NCBI GenBank assembly: GCA_903632075.3
Contig: CAHIKZ030000060.1
Coordinates: 176,001 to 240,000, forward strand
Source: Acanthosepion pharaonis
Lineage: Eukaryota > Mollusca > Cephalopoda > Sepiida > Sepiidae
Length of the DNA: 64,000 nt
Direction: 5' to 3'
Shown piece by piece: positions 41,511 to 55,064 of the stretch. Position 1 is the stretch's first letter, and every line of letters starts with the position of its first letter. The translations under genes were made by a program, and so were the position numbers. Below the pieces are notes generated by a model, which did no database searches, had not been told where the DNA came from, and was given only the letters and a program-made list of their open reading frames with translations.

Positions 41511-41899
41511 AGTTTGTAGGAAAGTATTTCTGTCACCAATTTTCAAGTGACTGACAAATCCGAAATATGATTTATTATTATTCTCATCTCCAGAGTATTC
41601 TAAGAAAAGGAATTTTCAGTTGTCTCATTAGCCAGACTTCCTATCACGGAAAGCTATTATACCTTTATAAATGTCTTTTCTTTTCTCTTTGTCTTCTTTT
41701 TGTTCTTTCCATTGTCTTCTTTTTGATCCTTCTTGTGTGTTGACGATGAGGATACGGAAATTCTACGGTGTTCTCATTTAAAACGAGATGCTTGGAAAAC
41801 AGTTGCAATTAGTGAAATAACTGTTCTTAGCTGGCATTGTTACATGTTTATACTAACCAGGTTATCCATTGTTTACTGGGATGATTTCTTCTTGTTCTT

Positions 41900-42110
41900 C
41901 TACATGCTGCATATATCTTCAGGGCATTAGTGATCGTGACTCTTCACAATTGCCTATCCTTTGAAGCTCTTGGCAATATTTGTCTTTTTGCAATCCTTCT
42001 TACTCTCTGTGGTTTGATTTCTCCCTCTGCACCTTGTTCCTTTGATATGTTTTGTGAATGGCAAATTTCCCAAACCCTCTTTCCACAGAGTATTCTAATA
42101 GAAAAATAAA
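41900..42110 (-). pseudogene. RTE-like LINE ORF terminus, minus strand
   Basis: Minus strand: RGLENLPFTKHIKGT-like, RCRGRNQTT and, near 41990-41940, KSFKG..AIVKSHDH, which follow the terminal block of the RTE-like LINE at 47700-48190 with changes. Stops present. Confidence 0.5.
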
Positions 42111-42267
42111 TTTGTCGCATTACTAATGGTCTCATTAGCTTGACCATCAATCTCCAAAGGTATTATATTTTTTTACATCTCTTTTTGGGAAGGATATTAG
42201 AATAATCCAGAACTTATACTGGCAGCAAACCGCTTGTATAGAAAATGAATTCAGTAAATATAGAAAA

Positions 42268-42424
42268 ATAGAAAGGAGTGTAAGACAATGATGCAGCTTC
42301 TTGCCAGACTTATTCAACCTATACAGAATCCTACCAGAATTCATTATTAGCAGCCACAATGTTAACAACATAAGACATGCAGATGACACTGTGTTGATAG
42401 CAGACACAGAAAGGGACTATGTTA
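42268..42424 (+). pseudogene. LINE reverse transcriptase catalytic box fragment
   Basis: In one plus-strand frame: SFLPDLFNLYRILPEFIIS-like residues (motif B side), then NNIRHADDTVLIADTERDY at about 42365-42418. H-A-D-D stands where active enzymes have Y-A-D-D, so the catalytic Asp pair is kept and the Tyr is changed. It ends where the family J tail array begins. Confidence 0.7.
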
Positions 42425-42474
42425 GCTAAGAAGACTCATCTTTTATTGTCATATTACACTATCTAAGAAGAAAG

Positions 42475-45400
42475 TTATCTGTCTCTATATTTCTAAGAAA
42501 TTGAGTAACTATCTATTTACATTGTTTGGACTGTTGTCCTCATCTTTATTGTTGTAACTATATTTTTTACACTATTTACATTGTTCAGACTATTTGTCCT
42601 CATCTTTATTGTCATATTCACAGTCTATATTTCTAAGATGAGGTATTGTAACTATTTACACTATTTACATTGTTCAGACTGTTGTCCTCATCTTTATTGT
42701 CATATTCACAGTCTATATTTCTAAGATGAGGGTATTGTAACTATTTACACTATTTACATTGTTCAGACTGTTGTCCTCATCTTTATTGTCATATTCACAG
42801 TCTATATTTCTAGATGAGGTCCTCATTGTAACTATTTTTCTATACTATTTACATTGTTTAGACTGTTGTCCTCATCTTTATTGTCATATTCTATTTTCTA
42901 GATGAATTATTGTAACTTTTTCTATATTTCTAAGATGTCATATACATCTATAACTATTTTATTTACACTATTTACATTGTTTGGACTGTTGTCCTCATCT
43001 TTATTGTCATATTAACAGTCTATATTTCTAAGATGAGGTATTGTAACTATTTACACTATTTACATTGTTTAGACTGTTGTCCTCATCTTTATTGTCATAT
43101 TCACAGTCTATATTTCTAAGATAAGTATTGTAACTATTTACACATTATTTACATTGTTCAGACTGTTGTCCTCATCTTTATTGTCCTCATATTCACAGTC
43201 TATATTTCTAAGATGAGGTATTGTAACTATTTACACTATTTACATTGTTTAGACTGTTGTCCTCATCTTTATTGTCATATTCACAGTCTATATTTCTAAG
43301 ATGAGGTATTGTAACTATTTACACTATTTACATTGTTTGGACTGTTGTCCTCATCTTTATTGTCATATTAACAGTCTATATTTCTGAGATGAAGGTATTG
43401 TAACTATTTGCACTATTTACATTGTTTGGACTGTTGTCCTCATCTTTATTGTCATATTTCACAGTCTATATTTCTGAGATGAGGTCCTCATCTTTATTAT
43501 TGTAACTATTTGATGATATATGTAACTATTTTATTTACATTGTTTGGACTGTTGTCCTCATCTTTATTGTCATATTAACAGTCTATATTTCTAAGATGAG
43601 GACTATTATTCCAGTCTTTATTCTCTAAAATAATTATATTTACACTATTTACATTGTTTTGGACTGTTGTCCTCATCTTTATTGTCATATTAACAGTCTA
43701 TATTTCTAAGATGAGGTATTGTAACTATTTACACTATTTACATTGTTTGGACTGTTGTCCTCATCTTTATTGTCTATATTTTAATAGTCTATATTTCATT
43801 GTTAAGATGAGGTATTGTCTATATTTCTATTTAACACTATTTACATTGTTTGGACTGTTGTCCTCATCTTTATTGTCATATTAACAGTCTATATTTCTGA
43901 GATGAGGTATTGTAACTATTTACACTATTTACATTGTTTGGACTGTTGTCCTCATCTTTATTGTCATATTAATTTCTATATTTCTAAGATGGACTGTTGT
44001 CTCATCTTTAATATTTATTATTGTATTTCTATTTAACACTATTTACATTGTTTGGACTGTTGTCCTCATCTTTATTGTCTATTTTCTAACATTATATTTC
44101 GAAGATAAATCATATTGTCTATACTATTTAACTATTTACACTATTTACATTGTTTGGACTGTTGTCCTATCATATTCACAGTCTATATTTCTAAGATGAG
44201 GTATTGTAACTATTTACACTATTTACATTGTTCAGACATTTGTCCTCATCTTTATTGTCATATTCACAGTCTATATTTCTAAGATGAGGTATTGTAACTA
44301 TTTACACTATTTACATTGTTTAGACTGTTGTCCTCATCTTTATTGTCATATTCACAGTCTATATTTCTAAAGATGACTATTTTATTGTAACTATTTACAC
44401 TATTTACATTGTTCAGACTGTTGTCCTCATCTTTATTGTCATATTAACAGTCTATATTTCTAAGATGAGGTATTGTAACTATTTACACTATTTACATTGT
44501 TCAGACTGTTGTCCTCATCTTTATTGTCATATTAACAGTCTATATTTCTAAGATGAAATTTGAGGTATTGTAACTATTTACACTATTTACATTGTTTCAG
44601 ACTGTTGTCCTCATCTTTATTGTCATATTCACAGTCTATATTTCTAAGATGAGTGTATTGTAACTATTTACACTATTTACATTGTTCAGACTGTTGTCCC
44701 TCTCTTTATTGTCATATTCACAGTCTATATTTCTAAGATGAGTATTGTATTTTAACTATTTACACACTATTTACATTGTTCAGACTGTTGTCCTCATCTT
44801 TATTGTCATATTCACAGTCTATATTTCTAAGATGAGGTATTGTAACTATTTACACTATTTACATTGTTTAGACTGTTGTCCTCATCTTTATTGTCATATT
44901 CACAGTCTATATTTCTAAGATGAGGTATTGTAACTATTTAACTATTTATTTTCAGACTGTTGTCCTCACATATTATTTATTTCATTGTTTGGACAGTTGT
45001 CCTCATCTTTATTGTCATATTCACAGTCTATATTTCTGAGATGAAGGTATTGTAACTATTTGCACTATTTACATTGTTTGGACTGTTGTCCTCATCTTTA
45101 TTGTCATATTCACAGTCTATATTTCTAAGATGATTAGATTGTAACTATTTACACTATTTACATTGTTTGGACTGTTGTCCTCATCTTTATTATCATATTC
45201 ACAGTCACAGTAACTATTTATTTTCTATATTTCTGAGATGAGGTATTGTAACTATTTGCACTATTTACATTGTTTGGACTGTTGTCCTCATCTTTATTAT
45301 CATATTCACAGTCTATATTTCTGAGATGAGGTATTGTAACTATTTGCACTATTTGCATTATTTACATTGTTTGGACTGTTTTGTCCTCATCTTTTTATTC

Positions 45401-45640
45401 ATCATATTCACAGTCTATATTTGAGATGAGATGAGCACTATTTACATTGTTTGGATTGTAACATATTTCTATATTTCATTGTAACTATTTACACACTATT
45501 TACATTGTTTGGACTGTTGTCCTCATCTTTATTGCCATATTCACCTTGAACATCTGTCTCTATTTCTGAGATGAGGTATTGTAACTATTTACATTGTTAA
45601 GACTGTTGTCTTCATCTTTATTGTCATATTTATGATGTTT
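42475..45640. repeat. large satellite array of family J tail, ~88-bp unit
   Basis: Roughly 35 units of 'tattgtaactatttacac', 'tatttacattgtttggac', 'tgttgtcctcatctttattg', 'tcatattcacagtctata', 'tttctaagatgagg', on the minus strand of the J element. Units vary between 'gttcagac', 'gtttagac' and 'gtttggac' blocks that cluster along the array, so there are subfamilies. Irregular insertions of shuffled unit fragments (for example 42820-42960, 43490-43640, 43960-44110) may be real or assembly error. At its right end it runs without a break into a J body. Confidence 0.95.
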
Positions 45641-45745
45641 TGACTATTGTACACTCCGGCCTTCTTCAGGTGATTGGAATTTTGAACTCTACTCTTTATT
45701 TCATCTACCGGGCTAGACTGTTCTAGTTCCACGTGCCATGCCTCT
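45641..45745 (-). mobile_element. family J body at the end of the satellite
   Basis: On the minus strand: 'ggcacgtggaactagaacag', 'tctagcccggtag', 'ttccaatcacctgaagaagg', 'ccggagtgtacaatagtc', then the tail array. So the array is the 3' tail of this J copy. The 5' part is truncated. Confidence 0.85.
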
Positions 45746-46954
45746 TCCAGATCTCGGTTATCTTTGTCTATCCCAATATGGAAATCTACTGTTGTTAATT
45801 TAACAAATTTTGAATATCTTAAGTTGTCTGTAGAGATTTCCAAAGTGCTCTTTAATGTTGAATTATACAGGTTGGCTTTCTCAAAAATGTGGATTTTATT
45901 ATGTTGTTTTTGTGTTCTAAGTTTCTTTTTCTACCTGTACACAGTAAATTAGGTTTGTCTAATGCACATACTGTTCCCCCTTTTTTTTGCTCCTACTATT
46001 ATTGCTAATTTAGCACTGTTTTTGCATGAATAATGTGTGTAATATATATGTCAACAAAATCTACCCTCTGCCCTTAGAAATTATCTCCTTTTTAATAATA
46101 AAATAGGTTTGACAGCACCCATCTCATTAAACACTTTGTTTTGGGGAGTCTCTGATCTTCATCTTAGGAGTAGCAATAAAACCCTAACTTCTATGTTGTT
46201 GATAAATTTACTTCAAATGTTATATAGAAAGAGGAGGAGGAATTTTTTTTTCCTTCAAATAAAACAGTTTTTTATGGTAATGTTTGTGGTAATATTAACT
46301 GTTTCCTTATAAGGAAAATTTGACATGCAATAACCAAGCAGCTAGTGCTACTTTCAGTTGAAATTTATAAAATTTTTCTATGAAAACAATTTTTCAGGAA
46401 AATACGTTTCTCAAGTCCAGTAACTGTTATCACTCTTTCCAGTATTGATGGGAGTTTCCTTCCTAACCTTTTGTTTAAATTAGTGTGGAACATCAACAGC
46501 TTATATCATTATTTTCCCTTTGAGTTATATTTGCAATCCATTTTAGTTTTCTTCTATTGTTCTACCATTGTGTTGTGAAGTATAACCCTTGAAAGATATC
46601 ATTGCAAGACTCAATTGTCACTTATGATATCAAGTAATGATTGTGCTTGAACTGTTTTTTTTTTTTTATATAGAGAATGATTTTGTAATGGGTCAAGCAA
46701 GAACAGCATGTACCCAATAAGAATCAGATTCCATCATTGGTTGCTGCAGCCAGTTTTCTTTAAGTTGGATACCTTAAGGAAGGCTAAGGTTTCCAATACT
46801 CTCAGTACACAATCACACCAATCCAGAGGCTTCAACATTCCTGTACCTGTGGTGGCTGGCTAGTTTTCCTGTAAAAGGGTTTATTTGCCATTAGACAGGT
46901 TTTATTTTTAATCCTGATCACCTTTCTCACTGGCTTAGTTGCCAATAACCTTAC
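45746..46954. other. stretch without recognised genes
   Basis: Contains a block at 46425-46530 that matches 35160-35255 in reverse ('gtttccttcctaaccttttg'). The rest is unrecognised. Confidence 0.4.
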
Positions 46955-47440
46955 CATGTGTTAGAAAGTTCTAGTAGCACTTACAATTCATCTATGCATT
47001 GAATACTGCTGCCTTATCCATTCTGGTGCTCAAGATTCCTGACAAAAAAATTCAAAGAAGGGTCTCTCATATGATTAATCCTGACCAGCATCTTCAGTCA
47101 CATTCTCACCAATATGCTGTGACTTCCCTCTGTCTTTTCTACAAATATTTTCATGGTAACTGTTCTGATTAGCTTTTTTTCTCTGTTGCCTCGACTCCAT
47201 GAATTTAAGCATGCTACTGGATTGGCAGTTAGGTCTTTTACTGGTCAACTAGCTAGATGCAACCACTATGGAATTCCCTTCCAATTTTTTGCTTCCCTGA
47301 TAATTACAATTATCAAAAATTTAAATGCACTTTCAGTCATCTTCTTGAACCATATTCCGTTTTTGTCCTTTCCTCAATCTTCCCCCTTCTCAGACTTCTC
47401 ATTCTCGTTCACTTCCTGTACCCCCCCTCCCCGAGTTCTT
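46955..47440 (+). pseudogene. LINE-A reverse transcriptase C-terminal region
   Basis: Frames near 46985-47050 give IHLCIEYCCLIHSGAQDS, then FHGNCSD-like codons at 47145, HEFKHATGLAVRSFTGQLAR at 47201-47260 and the FKC-end near 47320. Broken by frameshifts. Confidence 0.65.
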
Positions 47441-47459
47441 GTGGCATTATCACTTTGTT

Positions 47460-47600
47460 TGTGGGGAATGAAATGGTTATTGGCACAGAAAGTGGGAACG
47501 GCATGCAGAGTTCAAATTCTGATTGAGGTTGTTGTTTATTTTTGCTCAAATATCCTTGCACAGCTGTGGGTTAAATAGTAACAGTTAAATAGTTAAATAG
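47460..47600 (+). mobile_element. decayed tRNA-type SINE
   Basis: B-box-like 'cagagttcaaattctg', then 'ttgctcaaatatccttgc' and core 'cagctgtgggttaaatagt'. Confidence 0.5.
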
Positions 47601-47699
47601 TAACCAACCTAGGAAAAGAAAACTCTAAATGCAACACCTTGACCGTCTGTTTGGAGTATCATTTTTGTTAGTAATCCTTCTGAAAATTGGGACTTTTTC

Positions 47700-48190
47700 T
47701 AGTCATTATGTGCTGTGTATTTACAGGATGTTGTCAATCATGGCTCTCCACAATTTCCTACACTTTGTAGCTCTTAATAAATTTTGTCATTTTTTTTTTT
47801 TAACTTTCATAAACCTTGTTTTACCATCCATTTACTCAAGCTCACTAGGTAGGTTATATGTTATTTTCCTCTGACTTTCTTGCTTTCAATCTGTCCTGTG
47901 AGTATCAAATTTTCCAATCCCTCTTTCCTCGTTTTGTGCCCTAGAAATTTCAAATGTCTCTTTCTGATGTCAAGTGTAATCATTCTTTTTGTTTCCATTT
48001 TCTCTAAAACCTTGTTGTTGCTCACATGTTCTGTCCATGGTATTTTCAGCATCCTTCTGTAGAACCACATTTCTGTTGCTTCAAAGCTCTTCTTCATCTA
48101 TGAGGAGATTGTCCAGCAAACACTGCTGGACAATCATAGTCACCATATAGGACTGATATTTCATAATAGTTCAGTACTTTTTTTCTTTGT
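47700..48190 (-). pseudogene. RTE-like LINE C-terminus, minus strand
   Basis: The frame 48097-47861 reads SFEATEMWFYRRMLKIPWTE, HVSNNKVLEKMETKRMITLD, IRKRHLKFLGHKTRKEGLEN, LILTGQIESKKVRGK. In other frames come SLSKWMVKQGL and KLWRAMIDN near 47750, then the stop. This is the best copy of the domain after the RTE-like polymerase, about 160 residues with two frameshifts, and it served as the guide for the other fragments. Confidence 0.8.
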
Positions 48191-48464
48191 TTCTAATAAG
48201 CATTTACTATTTCTTGATACTTTACTTAGCTTTTGGAAGGCATTTTTCACTATCCTAATGGATTTCATTGTCAGATTTTCCTTTCTCTATTAAAACACTT
48301 CCCCACAAAAATCCAATCTGTTTTGCCTTTCTACATCCAAATGAATGGGAGAATTCACCATCTGTGTATGCATATAAAAATTATCTGAGAAATTTATTCA
48401 ATGATTAGCTTGAGAACCTTGCTGTGAAATCAGAATAAGAAAGATCAATTAACTTCTTTTTTTT

Positions 48465-49120
48465 TTTTTTTAAATCACTTCACCTCAGGAAAGGTGATAA
48501 TGCCACTAGGATGTAAGGGGTTACTGTGAGGAGAAAGGACAAATGAACATGATTCAGGAAGACAAGATGACTATTGACATTGCATTTAAATTCTTGAAGA
48601 TTGTAGATGGCAAGAAATCAAAAGGGAGTCCCACAGTTGAGAAGTGTGAGAAAAGAAACTATTAGAATGAAATATATGGTTGCATCTAGCTAGTTCAACA
48701 GTAAAACTGAGAGACCTAGTTGCCAATCTAGTATTATGCTTAAATTCATGTTGTCGAAACACTAAGAAGAGAAGTTGATCAGAATAATTGCCATGAAAAT
48801 ATTTATACAAAAGACAGGCTGTGAGAAAATGAATTGATTTCAAAATGCCATGTCAGGAATAATTATATTACAGACAGTTCTTTGGATTTTTTTTTGTGAG
48901 TATCTTGAGATACATAACAGGAGCACCAAACCAGATTTGGCAGCAGTATTCAATGCACAGATGAATGGTTGATTTATAAATGTGCAAGAAGGGTTCGGAA
49001 AAGAAAAATTGTCTGGCATAGAAGAGTAAACCAACTTTCCTAGCAGTAGACTTAGCAATTGATTCGATATAATCACTCAACTTCATGTCACTTAAAATTC
49101 CAGAATGGGAGTTCAAGTGT
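48465..49120 (-). pseudogene. LINE-A reverse transcriptase C-terminus and 3' end (best minus copy)
   Basis: From 49116: GILSDMKLSDYIESIAKSTA, RKVGLLFYARQFFF, LHIYKSTIHLCIEYCCQIWF, GAPVMYLKILTKK. After a frameshift near 48865: YKYFHGNYSDQLLFLVFRQH, EFKHNTRLATRSLSFTVELA, RCNHIFHSNSFFSHTSQLWD. Then FK-end codons and the 3' terminus with a T-run at 48461-48475. It shows the domain order of LINE-A most clearly. It is 5'-truncated and lacks the palm. Confidence 0.8.
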
Positions 49121-49915
49121 TACCAGAGGCTATTTATTCTTATGTCTCAGATGACTTAAATGCTCAAAGTATAAAATATTGTGATTAAATAACATCAGGG
49201 TGAAGAAAATACATTAAAAAATACATATACACTTCCCTTAGAGGAAAATGAATTGGCTGAAGTACCATTTTAACAGTCATAACAATTCAATAGAAAGAGG
49301 TTCTGTTCTCTGAACAAAGCTTGTCTTCATTCATGTATCTGCTTAAATGAATTTGTCTATGAAAAAAAAAATTGCCTTCAAGTCTATCTAGAAAAGGTTT
49401 ATTTCTGTTAATGCATCTACTTAAAAATGTTATGACTGCATCACAGTTGCCTTGTAGCCAATCAAAATCCAGCATTTCGTCTCCTGCTTTTTCTCATTTC
49501 CCAATTCTGAGTTACAATTTTGCTATCAGCTTGATAAATTCCAGATGCTTGACTTTACCAAAAAAAACAATACAAAGAAAAAATAATTAATAAACTGCAG
49601 ATAATCTCCAAGAATTTTTGACCCTCCTATTCTGTTATTTTTAAAATTATTTTTAGTATTTTTCTATGGCGTCTATTGGGTGAATTTGATTTTGGAAGAG
49701 AAAAAAGATGGGGAAGAATTCTCAGATTATTTCTCTTTCTGGTAATGTTTGATTTTCATAATTCTTTGAAATTAAGGAATATGGTTTTTCTTTAGGAATT
49801 GTGTGATGTCTTCTTTGTTAGCTTCCTCTGGTCAAATTGCACTTTTCAAATGCTGGAAAAACTAAAGAAAAAAAATTAAGTTTTCCTTCTCTGTCATATT
49901 TTAAGAAAGGTTGCT
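49121..49915. other. stretch without recognised features
   Basis: AT-rich. Short frames only, none recognised. Confidence 0.4.
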
Positions 49916-49919
49916 GCCA

Positions 49920-49920
<1 letters not shown>

Positions 49921-50010
<90 letters not shown>
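49921..50010. repeat. compound (TA)n(CA)n(TA)n microsatellite
   Basis: TA, then about 18 CA units, then TA. Similar compound tracts are at 50770-50808, 50918-50960, 53405-53452 and 53545-53615. Confidence 0.95.
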
Positions 50011-50015
<5 letters not shown>

Positions 50016-50761
50016 CTTCTCAAATTCACAGATTAATTTATTAGTGCTGTTACAAAACTGATTAAGAAAGATGCTGTAGTTTTCATCATTTCTTTTATTT
50101 TCCCAAGTAGTTTCAATCTCATCAATGCTCATGTTCAGGGGTGAATTGCTAAGACAAAATTTAATGTCATTGATAGTTGGGAATTTTTGGTAAATGCTCA
50201 TGAAATGCACTCTGAAATGAATCTGAACTGTTAAGTATATTCATAATTGTACATATAATTAATTGACTCTTATATGCATATATTAATTTGGATCGGATAC
50301 AGATCAAATATGGACTGCAACAGAATAAGATTAACGGCAGATAGGAAACGTTTATAAATCTAACATGGTTCACTTTTATTAAAGATGCATTAGAGAATGG
50401 GATATAGAGAAAAGCAGTACTGGTATTTTTTATGTTTGTGTTTGATCTTCATTGTTTAAGCAGGTTTCATGTATATTTGACTTGTCAAGCAGTTTTTATA
50501 AGTTATGGCATTCTGCATGGATTCCTAGTCTAACTGAATAAAACATAAACATTGCTCTACGTATGTAATCATATGATAATTCTATTTTAACTTTGTGGAA
50601 TTCAGATGATAACATCTATTCATAAGTATGTGTGACTTGCAGACATTATTTATGATGGGCGGTTGTCTGCATCTTGGTTTGGGGACTTTTTATGTAAACC
50701 GCAATTGTGGTAGATAAACATACATTAGATTCTTTAAGAATGTATTTAATAAAGATTGGTG

Positions 50762-50806
<45 letters not shown>

Positions 50807-50915
50807 ATTTGTTTAAAATTTATAACATATCATTTGCTAAGTTTGTTCCTCTTATATATAAGCACTCACACATTTGTTTAAAATTTATAACATCATCTGC
50901 TAAGTTTGTTGTTCT

Positions 50916-50962
<47 letters not shown>

Positions 50963-51539
50963 ATGTGAAATGTGGCCATATATAATCTTCTTAAACTGCT
51001 GTAAGAATTTATTCTCAAGTGAAATTGATCACAACCAACTTTTTTTTTCTATTCTTTATATTCTGATCCATTCTGATTTCAGTTCTGTCATGGATTTCCC
51101 CCTTATTCTTGGAGACATTGTCCTTGCCTCTTTCTTTCTCCATTCGGCAAGTATCTCTGTGACTATATACAATGACAATGATTAAGTCAAGTCGGATGAT
51201 TGGTTATTATAATCAGGAACCAAAATTTTTTGCCCTGAAACGGTGCCAACTAATGAGAGTGGATTCAGCACCACGGGAATGGTAGGCGCCAATTAAGTGT
51301 GCGGAAAATTACAGACACTAATCACTAGTGTGTCTGTCTGTTATTGAAGAGAAAAGAAATATCTAGAAAAAAACGTGAGAAGAAGATGGGAGTCTTGACA
51401 GTTACTAATCACCTTTATGTCTGTTTGTCGACTGAATACTGGTGGCTTAAGCTGTAACAATTATATATTCCTTTTATGTGTGAAGAGTCTTTCTTCTTTG
51501 TCAGATGTTTTTATTTAGTGTGGTTTTCTTTTACCCCAA

Positions 51540-52560
51540 AGAATAGGGTTTTGTGAGAATAAGAGTGTGAGAAAGAAAAAGAAGAAGAAAAAAAAAGAGC
51601 AAATAGAGATAGAAAATAGTCTAGGAGAAAATAGAGAAAACTTCAAATGAAAGGAAAGGGGGTAATAAAAAGAAGGAAAGAGGATGGTATTTGAACAAAT
51701 GGAATGAGAATAGAAAGAGAAGATGAGGAGAAATGCAGAAAAGAGGGAGGAGAGGATGATAGTAAAAAAGAAAGAGAGAGTAAAAAGGAGGAGGTAGGAG
51801 GGATATAGAAAGACTAATAAAGAGATTAGGAGTTGGAGAACAGAAAAGAGAGAGAGAGGATCACAGTAAAGAATAGAGAGAGAGGATCAGTAAAGAATAA
51901 GAATAGAGGATCACAGGAAGAAAGAGAGAGAGAGAGGATCAGTAAAAGAATAGAGAGAGAGAGGATCACAGTAAAGAATAGAGAGAGAGAGGATCACAGT
52001 AAAGAATAGAGGAGAGAGAGAGGATCACAGTAAAGAATAGAGAGAGAGAGAGAGGATCACAGTAAAGAATAGAGAGAGAGAGAGGATCACAGTAAAGAAT
52101 AGAGAGAGAGAGTATCGCAGTAAAGAATAGAGAGAGAGATAAAAAGGTGAAGTAGGAGGGATATAGAAATAGTAAGAAAAAGACTGGGAGGTGGAGAAGA
52201 ATAGGGATGGAAAGAGGAAAAGGAAGGTAGAGAAAATAAGTCAATTAGAGAAAAAAAAAAAGAGACTGGAAATGAGAGAAAGGGGAAATGAGTGATAGAG
52301 AAAGAAAGATAAAGGAAGATAGTGTGTGGGTGCAAGAAAGAAAAAAAGAGAAGGTTAATGGGTAAGAAGAGAAAGAACTAAAGAATACAATAGAGAGGAT
52401 TAGAGAAAGATAATGAAAGGAAAAGGACATGGTGAATGAGAGAGAGAGAGAGTTTGTGATTGCTGTAACAAAAAAGAAAAAAACAAAACAAACTGTTCCT
52501 TGAGAGAGAAATAGAATTAGAGAGACAGCAGAATCCAAAGATAGTGGGGGGGGGAGACAG
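51540..52560. repeat. GA-rich region with ~27-33-bp tandem units
   Basis: Purine-rich plus strand. From 51858 to 52140 about nine units of 'gaggatcacagtaaagaata' plus a variable (GA)n run. The L/S/F-rich minus-strand frames here are translations of this repeat. Confidence 0.9.
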
Positions 52561-52854
52561 GTGGTTAAGAGAGAAAGAGGATTGTTTCTTGAGACAAGGA
52601 AGTTAGAACTTTTATTTCTAAGCAGAAGCATTTTTACTGCTATTTTTACGTGTTTCTTTTTGTTTGCAATTTTCCTTCTTTTCAATATGTCCACCTGTTC
52701 TTCAACCTCATTCACTCCCTCCATAATCAGAGCAACTAAGTAAACTAATCTTTGTGTATGTGCAAATAATAATGTCTTTCTACATGACAATTTTTCATTT
52801 GTCATGTGCATATTTACAGATACATGTTTGTTAGTAGATGTCTCTATTTGTGTG

Positions 52855-53275
<421 letters not shown>

Positions 53276-53412
53276 TTAAATCTGTTTTTGTATAGCTGAT
53301 ATGCTGTAATTATACATATGTTTGATTTTTACACATCTGTTGGTACTTCTATTAGCATATATATGATATACACACACACACAAATCTGTATTGTATCATT
53401 ATATTTGTAATT

Positions 53413-53453
<41 letters not shown>

Positions 53454-53559
53454 CACATCAGTTTTGGTGCTTATCTGAAGTAATGTATATAAATGCTTGA
53501 TTTACACTCATCTAGTTATTTGCTTGTATAAGCAACAAGATACACACATACACACACAC

Positions 53560-53615
<56 letters not shown>

Positions 53616-53617
<2 letters not shown>

Positions 53618-55060
53618 TCTTTTGATATGGAAGTTACTTAAATAAAAGTCACTTAGTATTAGGTAGATTTACTTGGATGTTTGTTTGTATTTTGTTTTTC
53701 TGCCTGCTCATTTCCCTTTGCTATCATCTTTGCCCATCTTGCACCGAGAGACTCTCCTGTTTGTTAACTCTTCTCCAAAACCTTCCATTAAAAGGATACC
53801 GATTGTTAGCTAATAGCCATGCACTGCTTCCAAACCGTCACAAAAGATGCACATCAGCTTGAATCAGCATTCAAGGATGACATGGGAGGGACTGAGGAAG
53901 TGGAGGGCTCCACCTCTTTTCCGTTCTATCTTTTGCTCTCTGCTTCAATATGCAAGGCATCTCTCGGCTTGTTGTGTATTATTACAATTTCAAAACTGTC
54001 CCCTCTTGCACCAGATTAATGTTGGGCCAGATTTGTGGGCAATATTCTTTGCTTCCATTGAATTCAAAGTAAAAAAAAATATATAAATAAATTGGGGAGG
54101 GAAAAAAATAAAATTGAGATCAAATCTTTTTTTTTTTTTTTTCCTTCTCCAAACTCTCTGAAATGATCTGTGATTCACTTCTACTTTGTATTTTTTTTTG
54201 GTTTTGTTCTTAGTGATACCAACTGCCATTCTTTCATTTTTCACTATTGCACCATCCAAATTCCAGACAAGGGATTTAATCATTTCTATATAAATCTGTC
54301 ATATTTTTTAAGCCTGTTTTTAAATATTGAATTATAAATTTTTTTTTGTTTTTTTAAATATTGAAACATATTTTTCATTTAAACAGAGGTTCAGTTTCCA
54401 TTTGAAGTTGTCAAAAAAGAATTAAAAATTCATTTTCTGAACAAAATTTAACATTTATATTGTCAAATAACATTTTCAAACACTTTGTTCAAAATTTTGA
54501 CTGGTGAAAAAAAAAAACAAAAAAACAAAATGCATCAACTCTTATCTGTTTCTGGATGGCCTTGAGTCTTTCTATTGCGAACTTTTGTAGCTGACTTGAA
54601 GTTGATTTATTTGTAAATGAAACCAGCTTAAATATTTGCCAAACGTAATTGTCGCTTCAGTATTTGATAATTGGGTATAGTTCAAATGTGTCGCATGCAC
54701 CTGAAAGTTGTGTAAGCCATAATCACTGACATGACTAAGCTATGATAATTCAAATGTATGTTCTTTGTATAAAAACAACAAGGAAACTAACAAGAATTAA
54801 TTGAACCAACTTTATCGTCAGTGTTTTTATCAAACATTAAGCATGGTTATCTAAATTCTCAAAATGCTTGCCTGATATGAGATTAGAATGTGTTTAGTTC
54901 GGATAATTAAGAAATGTTTGGATGATTTCAGTTTTTCTCTTCATTTCACACCCAAATAATCAGAGAAGTACTCTGCTGTTTAATATCTTTTACTCGTGTG
55001 AGAATTTGCATTTAAATAAATAAAATAGAATCTGTAAGACTAAAAAAAGAAACGAAAAAA
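53616..55060. other. stretch without recognised genes
   Basis: 53700-54020 is less AT-rich with overlapping short frames on the plus strand (61-79 residues), none recognised. The rest is AT-rich. Confidence 0.35.
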
Positions 55061-55064
55061 ACAC

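Noticed and set aside
53677..54086. Possible exon cluster of short plus-strand frames
   Set aside because: Three overlapping frames in different phases, no recognisable residues and no splice-site pattern that I could support.
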